A stretch of 17,998 nucleotides of DNA. Origin: JAIEPT01 sp038217425. Its GTDB lineage: Bacteria > Planctomycetota > Planctomycetia > Gemmatales > Gemmataceae. Below are positions 1-8,091 of the stretch, in pieces. The position numbers were made by a program, and so were the translations under genes. The stretch lies in the NCBI GenBank assembly GCA_038217425.1, contig JBBQPM010000139.1, positions 1 through 17,998 of the forward strand. Direction: 5' to 3'. The notes below the pieces were generated by a model. That model searched no databases. It was not told where the DNA came from and saw nothing but the letters and a program-made list of their open reading frames with translations. How positions within the stretch are numbered: position 1 is the first letter of the stretch; the number at the start of each line of letters is the position of its first letter.

Positions 1-1
1 T

Positions 2-29
2 ACCGGGGGGCTTACGTCCCCCGCTCGCC
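2..29. repeat. GC-rich intergenic inverted repeat just downstream of the DUF58 gene
   Basis: A short palindrome with arms GGGGG and CCCCC around a CTTACGT-like core, followed by GCTCGCC. It lies 9 nt beyond the stop codon (38-40) of the minus-strand DUF58 gene. A closely related copy sits at 2438-2467, again 9 nt beyond the stop of a minus-strand gene. The placement suggests a dispersed repeat that can act as a transcription terminator or mRNA 3' end, although neither copy has a T-tract. The element may extend left of the window. Confidence 0.55.
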
Positions 30-37
30 TTTAAGGG

Positions 38-964
<927 letters not shown>

Positions 965-1043
965 GGGAATGCCTCATGAGGAATTACCGAGCCGCGACCG
1001 TTAGGAGTCAAGCACTTCCTCACGGCCGTCGGCTCGTTCATAG

Positions 1044-2159
1044 TTAGCGAGCGAACATCGGGGCAAAACGGGGATCGCGCTGCAATTCCCCTTCGCGCGC
1101 CGGCGTCTCGCGCAGCAGCCGTTCGACGACCACGTCGGGGTTGATGCCTTCCGATGCCGCGGTGAAGTTGGTCAGGATGCGGTGCCGAAGTACCGGCGTG
1201 GCGAGCGCCTGAATGTCGTCCGTCGTCACCGATTGTCGGCCATAAAGCAGAGCCCGCGCCTTGCCGCCCAGAATAAGGAACTGCACGGCTCGCGGACCGG
1301 CGCCCCACGACAGCCAATCCTTGATGAACGTCGGCGTCCCCGGTTCGCTCACACGTGTCTGCCGAACCAGCGCCAGCGTGTACTGAATTACATGATCCGA
1401 CACCGGCACACGCCGCACGAGTCGCTGAATTTCGAGAATCTGCGCTCCCGAAAGCACCTGCTGGATGTTGTCCTGCATGATCGACGTGGTTCGCCGAGCA
1501 ATCTCAAACTCTTCTGCGAACGTCGGATACTTCACAAACACCTTGAACATGAAGCGATCTTGCTGGGCTTCGGGCAGGGGATAGGTGCCTTCCTGCTCGA
1601 TCGGGTTCTGGGTGGCGAGGACGAAGAACGGGTCGCTCAGTTTGTGTCGAACTCGGCCGACGGTGACCTGGCGTTCCTGCATGGCTTCCAGAAGCGCGGC
1701 CTGCGTCTTGGGGGGCGTGCGGTTGATTTCGTCCGCCAGGATGACGTTGGCGAACAACGGCCCCTGGATGAACTTGAACTCGCGCGAGCCCGTGGAGCGG
1801 TTCTCTTCGATGACTTCCGTCCCGGTGATATCCGAGGGCATCAAGTCGGGCGTGAACTGGATACGGCTAAAATCCAGCGACAGGCAGCGTGCCAGAGTCG
1901 CGATCATGAGGGTCTTGGCCAGACCCGGAACGCCTTCGAGGATGCAATGGCCTCGGCTGAACATGGCGATGAGCAGTTCTTCGATGACGTTGTCTTGGCC
2001 GACGATGACCTGGGAGAGTTGCTGTTTGACGCTTTCGAAGGAGGTCTTGAGCCGTTTCGCCGCTTCGAGTTCGTTGGTTCCAAGCGCTTCGAGGGGCTTG
2101 GTTTGCGACAACACCATGGGGGCGGGAGCGCTGGACTTGATGCCTTCTTGCGGATTCAT
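1044..2159 (-). CDS. MoxR-family AAA+ ATPase
   Basis: A 371-residue AAA+ ATPase of the MoxR class, proposed to act as a chaperone that remodels or loads cofactors into partner proteins, often with VWA-domain proteins. Walker A is GVPGLAKT (residues 76-83), Walker B with the catalytic acid is VILADE (139-144), and sensor 1 is ATQNP (182-186). The conserved GTYPLPEAQQDRF stretch follows at 191-203. The C-terminal lid domain runs from about residue 240. Length is slightly above the usual 310-340 because of about 30 extra N-terminal residues. The ATG at 2159 has a GAGAG-type ribosome-binding site. The DUF58 gene follows 79 bp downstream, the classic moxR-DUF58 pairing. Cytoplasmic. The family is certain, the client is not known. 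Confidence 0.96.
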   Translation of the reverse strand: MNPQEGIKSSAPAPMVLSQTKPLEALGTNELEAAKRLKTSFESVKQQLSQVIVGQDNVIEELLIAMFSRGHCILEGVPGLAKTLMIATLARCLSLDFSRIQFTPDLMPSDITGTEVIEENRSTGSREFKFIQGPLFANVILADEINRTPPKTQAALLEAMQERQVTVGRVRHKLSDPFFVLATQNPIEQEGTYPLPEAQQDRFMFKVFVKYPTFAEEFEIARRTTSIMQDNIQQVLSGAQILEIQRLVRRVPVSDHVIQYTLALVRQTRVSEPGTPTFIKDWLSWGAGPRAVQFLILGGKARALLYGRQSVTTDDIQALATPVLRHRILTNFTAASEGINPDVVVERLLRETPAREGELQRDPRFAPMFAR

Positions 2160-2366
2160 GCGTTTCTCTCGGGTGAAAAGCGGGAGATCGGGTTATAGGG
2201 AGGCGCGTGCTCGGCCCGTGCAATCGGGAGAGTCTCGCCAATACGACGATCTTAACCGGATTTTCTGACAACGGAAACGAACTTCGCGCGGAAAATGGGA
2301 AAAAGCCGGGAAGTTAAACGGTTATGAAAGATGTGCAAGATGTGCGGGGGGGACGCAAAAAAGGCG

Positions 2367-2390
2367 ACCGGAGGACGTTAGTCCCCCGGT
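2367..2390. repeat. GC-rich inverted repeat, GTTA loop
   Basis: Arms ACCGGAGGAC and GTCCCCCGGT are complementary over 10 bp with one mismatch and flank a GTTA loop. It resembles the GGGGG-CTTACG-CCCCC element at 2-29 read in the opposite orientation. With the element at 2438-2467 it forms a head-to-head pair between the lipoprotein and MoxR genes. It could form a hairpin in RNA, but no T-tract follows. Confidence 0.55.
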
Positions 2391-2437
2391 ACGTGATATA
2401 AAATGAAGGGGTGATGCACTTTGCATTCGCGTGACGC

Positions 2438-2467
2438 ACCGGGGGGGCTAACGCCGCCCCGCTCGCC
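2438..2467. repeat. GC-rich intergenic inverted repeat just downstream of the lipoprotein gene
   Basis: Same layout as the element at 2-29: ACCGGGG arm, a CTAACG core, a CCCC arm, then GCTCGCC. It ends 9 nt from the stop codon (2476-2478) of the minus-strand lipoprotein gene. The repeated placement beyond a stop codon suggests a terminator-like or 3'-end-stabilising dispersed repeat. Confidence 0.55.
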
Positions 2468-2475
2468 GAATTCTC

Positions 2476-3261
2476 CTACGGGAACATCACCAGGCCCGTG
2501 CCGATCGCCAGCGATTGGCCCACGAGCCCCGTGAAGCTGAGCTTTTCGCGGTACCAATAGAGCGGCGTGCGGTCGCCCGGCAAGCACTTGCCCGCACTGC
2601 ATTCGAAGACGTCGCAGGGGTCCGTCCAGGAGTGGTAGGGGAATAGCACCACGTCGTACAGGAAGACGCCGCCGCTAATGAACGGCTGGAGGTAGCCGAG
2701 TTCCCAGCCATGGCGATCGAAGTTGGGCTGCTCGAAGAAGACGCGGCCGTGGCAGACCACGCTGGGGGTGACTTCGCGGACGATCGACGCGAAGACTCGC
2801 GGTTGGTACGGTTCGTTGGAGACCTGCGGCTCGGGCGGGAAGGCGATGCGTTGGCCCGTCCGGTTGAATTCGAGTTCGAGTTCTTTCTGGAACGTCTTTT
2901 CCGACGTCCGCTTGAAGAGGCGCAATACGCCGGGGAGTTCGGTATTGATGTAGAAGCCGGAGTCATCGACGCCGGGGCGCTGGAAGCCAGTGCGCTGGAT
3001 CGGGGGCCCGGGTTGCGGTTGGAGAGATTGGTTGGTGACGCCCTCATTGGGATTTTGGGCCTGGTCTTGCTGGGGGACCATCGTGAAATTGATGGTGCGC
3101 TGGATTTCGGGCTGACCCATGGCGACGGCCTGGAACGGCAGCGGCTGCTGCGCGCAGGCCGTCAGCGCGGCCAGGAGCAGGGCCAGGCTAGCCGCCGTCG
3201 GTATGGACCGGGTCGGTGCGGGTCTGGTAGTTGGGCGCTTCCTGCGTAATGAGAATGTCAT
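2476..3261 (-). CDS. Putative secreted lipoprotein, unknown function, overlapping guaB
   Basis: A 261-residue protein if translation begins at the ATG at 3261. The N-terminus has a basic region (LRRKR...), a hydrophobic core ALLLAALTAC, and a lipobox L-T-A-C with Cys36, so it is predicted to be an exported lipoprotein. The mature part has a Pro/Gln-rich linker (about residues 60-95), an FYINTELPGVLRLFKRTSE stretch and a C-terminal domain with several Trp, Tyr and Cys residues. The ATG start gives a 74-bp same-strand overlap with the 3' end of guaB. Starting at the next in-frame Met (48, position 3120) would remove the overlap but also delete the signal peptide, so the long form is preferred. 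It resembles conserved planctomycete secreted hypotheticals in style, but I do not recognise a characterised family. Probably co-transcribed with guaB. Confidence 0.75.
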   Translation of the reverse strand: MTFSLRRKRPTTRPAPTRSIPTAASLALLLAALTACAQQPLPFQAVAMGQPEIQRTINFTMVPQQDQAQNPNEGVTNQSLQPQPGPPIQRTGFQRPGVDDSGFYINTELPGVLRLFKRTSEKTFQKELELEFNRTGQRIAFPPEPQVSNEPYQPRVFASIVREVTPSVVCHGRVFFEQPNFDRHGWELGYLQPFISGGVFLYDVVLFPYHSWTDPCDVFECSAGKCLPGDRTPLYWYREKLSFTGLVGQSLAIGTGLVMFP

Positions 3262-4669
3262 GCGGATGACTCTCCTGCACCGAGGCGCCGCTCACCATGA
3301 TGAAGCGGGACAGGGTGCGTAATTCTTCGATATTCCGAGTACCACAGTAGCCCATGCCGGCGCGTAAGCCGCCCACGAGCTGATACATGAAGGGCGCCAA
3401 ATCTCCCTTGTAGGGGACGCGTCCTTCAACTCCCTCGGGTACGAGCTTCCCCTTGGGAGAATCCCCTTGCCGATAGCGGTCGCTCGAGCCCCCGGCCATG
3501 GCTCCCAGGGAGCCCATGCCACGGTAGGTCTTGAACGTTCGGCCCTTATAGATCACCAGCTGCCCGGGGCTTTCCGCGAGCCCGGCGAGGAGCCCGCCTA
3601 GCATAACGACGCTGGCGCCGGCGGCGATCGCCTTCGTCATGTCGCCCGAGTAGCGGATGCCGCCGTCGGCGATGATCGGCACTCCCGTGCCCGCCACCCC
3701 TTCGGCCGCCTGCATCACGGCAGTGATCTGCGGCACGCCCACGCCCGAGATGATCCGCGTCGTGCAGATCGAGCCGGGGCCGATGCCCACTTTGATTGCG
3801 TCGGCGCCGGCGTCTAATAGCGCCCTTGCTCCCGCCGCCGTCGCCACGTTCCCGGCGATGATGTCGATCGTGTGCCGTTTCCTGATCTCGCTCACGGTTT
3901 CGAGCACGTTGCTCGAATGCCCGTGCGCGGAATCGACGACCAGCACGTCAACGCCTGCCTGGATCAGGGCGTGCGCACGCTCGTAATCGCGCACGCCGAC
4001 CGCGGCTCCGACCCGAAGCCTGCCGCGACCGTCTTTGCACGCCGACGGAAAGTCGGTGAGCTTGTCGATGTCGCGGATGGTAATCAGGCCCCTCAGTTTA
4101 TTCTTTTCGTCAACCAGCAAGAGTTTCTCGACTTTATTTTCCGTCAAAATCCGCTCGGCCGCTTCGAACGTCGTATTTTCCGGGGCCGTCACCAGCTTTT
4201 CCTTGGTCATTACCTCGGAAATCCGCACGTCGTTGCGCGATAGAAACCGCAGATCCCGACGCGTGATGATCCCCACCAGCGTGCCGTCCGCAAGCACGAT
4301 GGGAAGTCCCCCAATGTGCTTCTCTTCCATGATTTGCCGAGCCCGACCGACCGTTTCCGTCGGCAAGAGCGTCAGCGGATCGGTGATGATGCCGTTCTCG
4401 GAGCGTTTGACCTTGGCGACGTGGGCCGCCTGATCCTCGATCGGCATGTTCTTGTGAATGATGCCGATGCCCCCCTCCTGCGCGAGCGCAATGGCGAGCT
4501 CGCCTTCGGTGACGGTATCCATCGGCGACGAGAGGACGGGGATATTGAGGCGAATGTTGCGCGTGAGCTGGGTGCGGACGTCGACGTCGCGGGGCAGCAC
4601 TTCGCTGAACGCGGGTTCCAGCAGAACGTCGTCGAAGGTGATGCCCTGGTATGCAATGCGGTCGGTCAT
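3188..4669 (-). CDS. guaB: IMP dehydrogenase
   Basis: Catalyses NAD-dependent oxidation of IMP to XMP, the first committed step of GMP synthesis, in the cytoplasm. The 493-residue length is typical. The N-terminal start TFDDVLLEPAFSEVLPRDVD is characteristic. A tandem CBS (Bateman) regulatory module occupies about residues 97-203. The catalytic loop GPGSICTTRI carries the nucleophile Cys302, and the flap region includes YRGMGSLGAM and the conserved SSDRY. The ATG at 4669 has a GAGGA ribosome-binding site about 9 nt upstream, and a TAGAAT hexamer at 4699-4704 (minus strand) may be its -10 box. The putative lipoprotein gene begins inside its last 74 bp. No guaA was seen nearby. The C-terminus ends in a short polar tail (PVHTDGG) just after the conserved core. 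Confidence 0.98.
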   Translation of the reverse strand: MTDRIAYQGITFDDVLLEPAFSEVLPRDVDVRTQLTRNIRLNIPVLSSPMDTVTEGELAIALAQEGGIGIIHKNMPIEDQAAHVAKVKRSENGIITDPLTLLPTETVGRARQIMEEKHIGGLPIVLADGTLVGIITRRDLRFLSRNDVRISEVMTKEKLVTAPENTTFEAAERILTENKVEKLLLVDEKNKLRGLITIRDIDKLTDFPSACKDGRGRLRVGAAVGVRDYERAHALIQAGVDVLVVDSAHGHSSNVLETVSEIRKRHTIDIIAGNVATAAGARALLDAGADAIKVGIGPGSICTTRIISGVGVPQITAVMQAAEGVAGTGVPIIADGGIRYSGDMTKAIAAGASVVMLGGLLAGLAESPGQLVIYKGRTFKTYRGMGSLGAMAGGSSDRYRQGDSPKGKLVPEGVEGRVPYKGDLAPFMYQLVGGLRAGMGYCGTRNIEELRTLSRFIMVSGASVQESHPHDILITQEAPNYQTRTDPVHTDGG

Positions 4670-5011
4670 GGCGGATCCTCATCGTTTGATTTGGGAGCAT
4701 TCTATGGAAGCTCTGCGAAAGGGTGGGAGCGATTCGCACGACGCTCCTCGTGGGGCACGTTTGTAACGTGCCGTGACGCTTTCGCGGCACGTTATCAACG
4801 TGCCCCACCTCAGAAAGCGGAGCGAACTTCACGCCCACCTCCAACGTGGGGCACGTTTGCAACGTGCCATGTCGCTTTCGCGGCACGTTATAAACGTGCC
4901 CCACCTCAAGAATGCGGAGCGAACTTCACGCCCATGTCTCTCCTCGCTCTGCCTCGGAGCCGATAAAACAACCCTCTCCATCCCCGACCCCGCACTCACA
5001 GGACTCCCCGC
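4670..5011. other. Divergent intergenic region between guaB and the isomerase gene
   Basis: This 342-bp gap separates two divergently transcribed genes and should hold both promoters. A possible guaB -10 (TAGAAT, minus strand) lies at 4699-4704, about 30 bp before the start codon; its -35 is not convincing. Most of the remainder is the tandem palindromic repeat at 4750-4940. An AGGA about 8 nt before 5012 is the likely ribosome-binding site of the plus-strand gene. Short open frames across the repeat are read-through of the palindromes, not genes. Confidence 0.7.
4750..4940. repeat. Two tandem copies of a 96-bp unit with nested palindromes
   Basis: Unit 1 spans about 4750-4845 and unit 2 about 4846-4940, with a period of 96 bp. 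Each begins with a 59-bp palindrome running from GTGGGG to CCCCAC, followed by a shared tail containing GCGGAGCGAACTTCACGCCC. Inside each palindrome are two complete 19-bp hairpins of the form GGCACGTT-NNN-AACGTGCC, giving four in all: 4754-4772, 4786-4804, 4850-4868 and 4882-4900. The stems are identical and only the 3-nt loops differ (TGT, ATC, TGC, ATA). Conserved stems with variable loops suggest selection on structure or on protein binding, or a REP/MITE-like element. Confidence 0.85.
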
Positions 5012-5854
5012 ATGTTCACCATCAGCGCCTTCGCCGACGAAATCTCGCCCGATCCGCAAATCCAGATCGACATCCTCAAAGGGTCGGGCGTCAACCACAT
5101 CGAGTTCCGCTCCATCCTCGGCACGAACGTCCTCGCCCTCTCCGATCTGCAGATCCAGGAGTTCAAGTCGCTGCTCGAAAAGCACAACTTCAAGCTCAGC
5201 GCCATCGGCTCCCCCATCGGCAAGATCCGCGTCGACGAACCGTTCGCCCCGCACCTCGAGCGTCTCAAACGCGCCATCAGCCTCGCCAAGCTCTTCGGCA
5301 CCCCCAACATCCGCGTCTTCAGCTACTATCCGCCTGAAGGATTCGACAACGACTGGGCCAAGCACCGCAGCGAGGTCATGAATCGCATGACGCAGTCGTG
5401 CGAATTGGCCGAGAAGGAAGGCGTCCGCCTCATCCACGAAAACGAGCACCGCATTTTCGGCGACTCCCCCGACCGCGTCCTCGACATCATGGCGACGATG
5501 CGGAAGCAGTTCTCGCCGGCGGTCTTCGGCCAGGCGTACGACGCGGCCAACTTCGTCTTCTGCGGCTACGATCCCTGGGAGGGTTGGCTCAAATTGCGCG
5601 ATCACGTCGTCCATTTCCACATCAAGGACTGGAAGACCGGCGCCCCGCACGGCTCCATGCCCGGCGAAGGCGAAGGCCGAATCCCCGAATCGACCGCCGA
5701 CGCGGTGAAACGCGGCTACGTCGGCTTCGCGACCATGGAGCCGCACCTTTTAGGCGGCGGTCCCACGGGGGGCGTCACCGGGCCGGAGCTATTTCCCAAG
5801 GCAATCGCGGCGTTCAAGGCGATTCTTGACAAGGCCGGAGCCCAGTACCAGTGA
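5012..5854 (+). CDS. Sugar phosphate isomerase/epimerase-like TIM-barrel protein
   Basis: A 280-residue member of the AP-endonuclease-2/xylose-isomerase-like TIM-barrel superfamily, which includes hydroxypyruvate isomerases, inosose dehydratases and sugar epimerases. Candidate metal ligands fit the family pattern: Glu in HENE (143/145), Asp in AYDAANF (177), His in HFHIKD (201/203) and Glu in MEPHL (243). The N-terminal strand FTISAFADEISPD and GVNHIEFRS (residues 26-34) match the beta1-beta2 region. No signal peptide is seen, so it is probably cytoplasmic. The ATG at 5012 has an AGGA ribosome-binding site. Its stop overlaps the GTG start of the next gene (GTGA), implying translational coupling and a shared pathway. 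Substrate cannot be assigned from sequence alone. Confidence 0.9.
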   Translation: MFTISAFADEISPDPQIQIDILKGSGVNHIEFRSILGTNVLALSDLQIQEFKSLLEKHNFKLSAIGSPIGKIRVDEPFAPHLERLKRAISLAKLFGTPNIRVFSYYPPEGFDNDWAKHRSEVMNRMTQSCELAEKEGVRLIHENEHRIFGDSPDRVLDIMATMRKQFSPAVFGQAYDAANFVFCGYDPWEGWLKLRDHVVHFHIKDWKTGAPHGSMPGEGEGRIPESTADAVKRGYVGFATMEPHLLGGGPTGGVTGPELFPKAIAAFKAILDKAGAQYQ

Positions 5855-7158
5855 CCCTGCAATCGGTCCACCTGCGCGTGACGGATGCCGGCAAGCAGAC
5901 GCCGGTCCGTCTGCGCATCACCGACGCCCAGGGGACGTATCACGCGCCGCTGGGCAGACGCGCGCATTTCCCCGAGAACGCCGACCTGGGCGGCAACACG
6001 AGGATTGCCGGCCAGGCGTGGGCCTATATCGACGGCGCCTGCGAGATCCGGCTGCCGCCGGGCGAGTTGCGCGTCCGCATCGAGAAAGGCCTCGAATATC
6101 GGCCGATCGACGCGACGACGCCGCTGGCGCCGGGCAAACTCTCGATGCGTTTCGAGATCGAGCGGCTCGCGGATTTGCGTTCTGAAGGCTGGTACGCCGG
6201 GGACATCGCGTGTCACGAGTTGGCACCGCACGCAGCGTTGCTCGAAGGCGCCGGCGAGGATTTGGCCGTCGTCAATCTGCTCGTGCAAACGCCGACGCTT
6301 GCGAACATCGTCGCCTTCTCCGGGCAGAACGCGATCCTGGAACAGCCCGGCACGCTCGTCGCCGTCAACTCGCGCAACCGCAGCCCTCTCGGCAATCTCT
6401 TGTTGCTCAACTGCCATCGCCCCGTCTATCCGCTGGCATTCGAACTGGGGACGGACGTCTGGACGCTCGCCGACTGGTGTCAGCAATGTCACCGTGTGCG
6501 AATGAATCCCGGCCTCGTGATTGCCGACAACTACTTCTCGTGCAGCGCGCCGGAGGAGTTGACGGCACAGATCCTCCTGGGCGGGATCGACGCGCTTCGC
6601 TACGAACCCGGCGCGAGCCTGGAGCTGTGGTTCACGTTACTGAATGCGGGGAGGGATGTGCCGTTGGTCGCGGGAAGCGGCAAGGACGCGAACGTCGGCA
6701 CGCTCGGAGGCTGGCGGACGTATGCGCAGGTACCGGAGCCATGGAGCTATCGCGGCTGGATCGAAGCGATCCGCGCGGGGCGGACGTGGATCACGAGCGG
6801 TCCGTTGCTCACACTGCGTTCCGAAGGGAAGCGTGTAGTCGCCGAGATGCGTGGCGGCGACGGCGAGTTACAGATCGTCGGTAACGAGGGCATGTTGGCG
6901 TCGCGCGTCGGTCTGGGCGTGCTGGAGATCGAGGTCGCGTCATCCTGGGTCTGCGCCCAAGTTCTCGATCACGACGGTCGGGTGGCGGCGATCACCTCGG
7001 CGCTACGTTTAGACGACCGCGTGCAGGACGTTGCTCGACAAAGAATTCTATCCCGGTTGGACAGGAACGATGAAGCGATGCAAAGCGGAAATCGGAAGCA
7101 ACGGCAGCAGTATCTAGCGACGTCTGCCGCCGCCCGCGAACGGTTGGGGACGGTTTAG
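5851..7158 (+). CDS. CehA/McbA-like (PHP-superfamily) protein with altered metal motif
   Basis: A 435-residue protein starting with GTG at 5851, four bases overlapping the stop of the isomerase-like gene. Residues 1-90 look like a beta-rich domain (LRVTDAGKQTPVRLRITD, then LPPGELRVRIEKG) as found in front of CehA/McbA metallohydrolases. GWYAGDIACH at 113-122 aligns with the family GDLHxH metal-binding start, but the first His is replaced, leaving C-H. AGRTWITSGPLL at 309-320 matches the family's C-terminal signature. The family includes hydrolases such as CehA, but the changed ligand and the Cys/His pairs (LADWCQQCHR, 206-214) mean this copy may be inactive, bind a different metal or have another role. 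No signal peptide is seen. The stop codon (7156-7158) lies inside a large palindrome. Confidence 0.75.
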   Translation: MTLQSVHLRVTDAGKQTPVRLRITDAQGTYHAPLGRRAHFPENADLGGNTRIAGQAWAYIDGACEIRLPPGELRVRIEKGLEYRPIDATTPLAPGKLSMRFEIERLADLRSEGWYAGDIACHELAPHAALLEGAGEDLAVVNLLVQTPTLANIVAFSGQNAILEQPGTLVAVNSRNRSPLGNLLLLNCHRPVYPLAFELGTDVWTLADWCQQCHRVRMNPGLVIADNYFSCSAPEELTAQILLGGIDALRYEPGASLELWFTLLNAGRDVPLVAGSGKDANVGTLGGWRTYAQVPEPWSYRGWIEAIRAGRTWITSGPLLTLRSEGKRVVAEMRGGDGELQIVGNEGMLASRVGLGVLEIEVASSWVCAQVLDHDGRVAAITSALRLDDRVQDVARQRILSRLDRNDEAMQSGNRKQRQQYLATSAAARERLGTV

Positions 7159-7217
7159 CCGCCGCGCCCTCGCGGCGCGGACCGGCCGTCCGCGCCGCGA
7201 GGGCGTGGCGGCTAAAC
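7153..7217. terminator. Large GC-rich palindrome between convergent genes, likely bidirectional terminator
   Basis: Arms of 29 bp (7153-7181 and 7189-7217) are complementary with a single mismatch, around a 7-nt loop CCGGCCG. The ends read GTTTAGCCGCC and GGCGGCTAAAC. It lies between the converging genes ending at 7158 and 7228, and contains the stop codon of the plus-strand gene in its left arm. A related but degraded hairpin with the same GTTTAGCCGCC end is at 7726-7755, so this is probably a dispersed repeat used as a terminator. Formation of the stem is very likely; the terminator function is inferred. Confidence 0.75.
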
Positions 7218-7227
7218 TCTCGAAACA

Positions 7228-7617
7228 TTACCTCCGATAGCAGTAGTACGAATCGCTGACTGGCACGGTGCGCCCGCCGCTGCTGACGAAGCCCCGGTAC
7301 GAAACGAAGATCGTATTGCGACCATCAACGGTGACGGTGATGGAGCCCCAGCCGCGGAAGTTGCCTTGTTGATTTTGGTAGCTGCCGTGGAAGACGGTCG
7401 GGCCGCCGCTGAGCGCCACGGAACCGGAGAGGGTCGAGTTATTGGGGCCTCCCCAGGCGGGACCGCTGAGCGAGGAGCCGCGATGCGTGAAGGTCACCTG
7501 GCTGCCGCCTTTGCCGACCCAGGTGCCGGAAAGATTGACCTGTGCTTGGGCCTGTTGAACGGAGCCGAGGAAACTGACGAACGTGAGTGCGAAGCCGCAG
7601 AGGATCTTGGCGAACAT
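7228..7617 (-). CDS. Small secreted beta-rich protein, unknown function
   Basis: A 129-residue protein from the ATG at 7617. The frame is open further upstream to 7902, but that extension is Arg-rich shadow sequence. The N-terminus MFAKILCGFALTFVSFLGSV followed by QQAQAQ is a clear Sec signal peptide with probable cleavage after AQA. The mature protein is rich in Gly, Ser, Thr and Asn with alternating hydrophobic residues (NLSGTWVGKGGSQVTFTHRG), suggesting a small beta-barrel or beta-sandwich. The opening LSGTW-G is reminiscent of small lipocalin-like domains, but this is weak. The C-terminus is SYYCYRR, with one mature cysteine. It converges with the 5851-7158 gene, has a weak ribosome-binding site and no operon partner. 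Function unknown. Confidence 0.7.
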   Translation of the reverse strand: MFAKILCGFALTFVSFLGSVQQAQAQVNLSGTWVGKGGSQVTFTHRGSSLSGPAWGGPNNSTLSGSVALSGGPTVFHGSYQNQQGNFRGWGSITVTVDGRNTIFVSYRGFVSSGGRTVPVSDSYYCYRR

Positions 7618-7725
7618 GATATTGCCTGCTATTGGAGAATGAGGTTCGAGGTTGACGTCGGCCAACTTGGTCCGACGTCCCACGGGCAGGAATGGTCGAA
7701 CGACTTCGAAGCCGGACAAAATTCG

Positions 7726-7755
7726 GTTTAGCCGCCGCCTCCTGGCGGCGCAAAC
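7726..7755. repeat. Imperfect hairpin related to the 7153-7217 palindrome
   Basis: Begins GTTTAGCCGCC and ends GGCGGCGCAAAC, an imperfect inverted repeat whose left end is identical to that of the 7153-7217 element. It lies just upstream of the kinase remnant and probably represents a short or degraded copy of the same repeat. Confidence 0.45.
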
Positions 7756-7809
7756 GCTTTCGGCTCGTACAAAAAGATACAAGAGCCGCAATTCCAAGCG
7801 GAGCACCTC

Positions 7810-8069
7810 ATGAGCGATCTTGCCGACCAACCGGATTCGACGAAAGACTACGTCCCCGCCGAGGGGCCCGGCACGCGTCTCGGCGCGTACAAGCTGCTGC
7901 AACAGATCGGCGGTTGTACGAGCTACTCACCGGTTCGACGCCGCTTCAGCGGCAGCGCATTAAGCAATCGGCATACGACGAAGTTCTGCGATTGATCCGC
8001 GAAGAGGAACCGCCGCCGCCGAGTTCGCGACTCAGCAGTTCGAAGGATACGCTCGCGGCGATCTCGCAA
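7810..8069 (+). pseudogene. Ser/Thr protein kinase remnant (planctomycete type) with large internal deletion
   Basis: The ATG at 7810 follows a GGAG ribosome-binding site, and the first 34 codons encode a typical planctomycete Hanks-type kinase start, with EGPGTRLGAYKLLQQIG leading into the glycine-rich loop. Directly after the first glycines the frame is lost. In another frame, 7914-8069 encode LYELLTGSTPL...SAYDEVLRLIREEEPPPPSSRL, which matches the late kinase region (subdomains X-XI) that normally lies about 200 residues further on. So nearly the whole catalytic core, including HRD and DFG, is deleted with a frameshift at about 7908-7914. The in-frame product would be only 61 residues. It cannot be a functional kinase; promoter and start signal look intact. 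Confidence 0.85.
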
Positions 8070-8091
8070 GAAATGCCGCTCGGCGGCGGTT

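Larger units (their letters stand above)
2160..2475. other. Intergenic region upstream of MoxR gene
   Basis: This 316-bp gap separates the end of the lipoprotein gene (2476) from the start of the MoxR gene (2159), both on the minus strand. It should contain the MoxR promoter. A TATAAC hexamer is visible on the minus strand close to the gene, but no well-spaced -35 partner was found. The half nearest the lipoprotein gene carries two GC-rich inverted repeats (2367-2390 and 2438-2467). No credible coding sequence was seen. Confidence 0.6.

Noticed and set aside
4458..4966. Plus-strand frames over the guaB 5' end and tandem repeat
   Set aside because: They are antisense to guaB and then run through palindromes; the repeated GTFVTC/ARYKRAP peptides come from the DNA repeat.
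7618..7902. Upstream extension of the 129-aa secreted protein
   Set aside because: It would bury the signal peptide inside an Arg-rich sequence with no conserved features.
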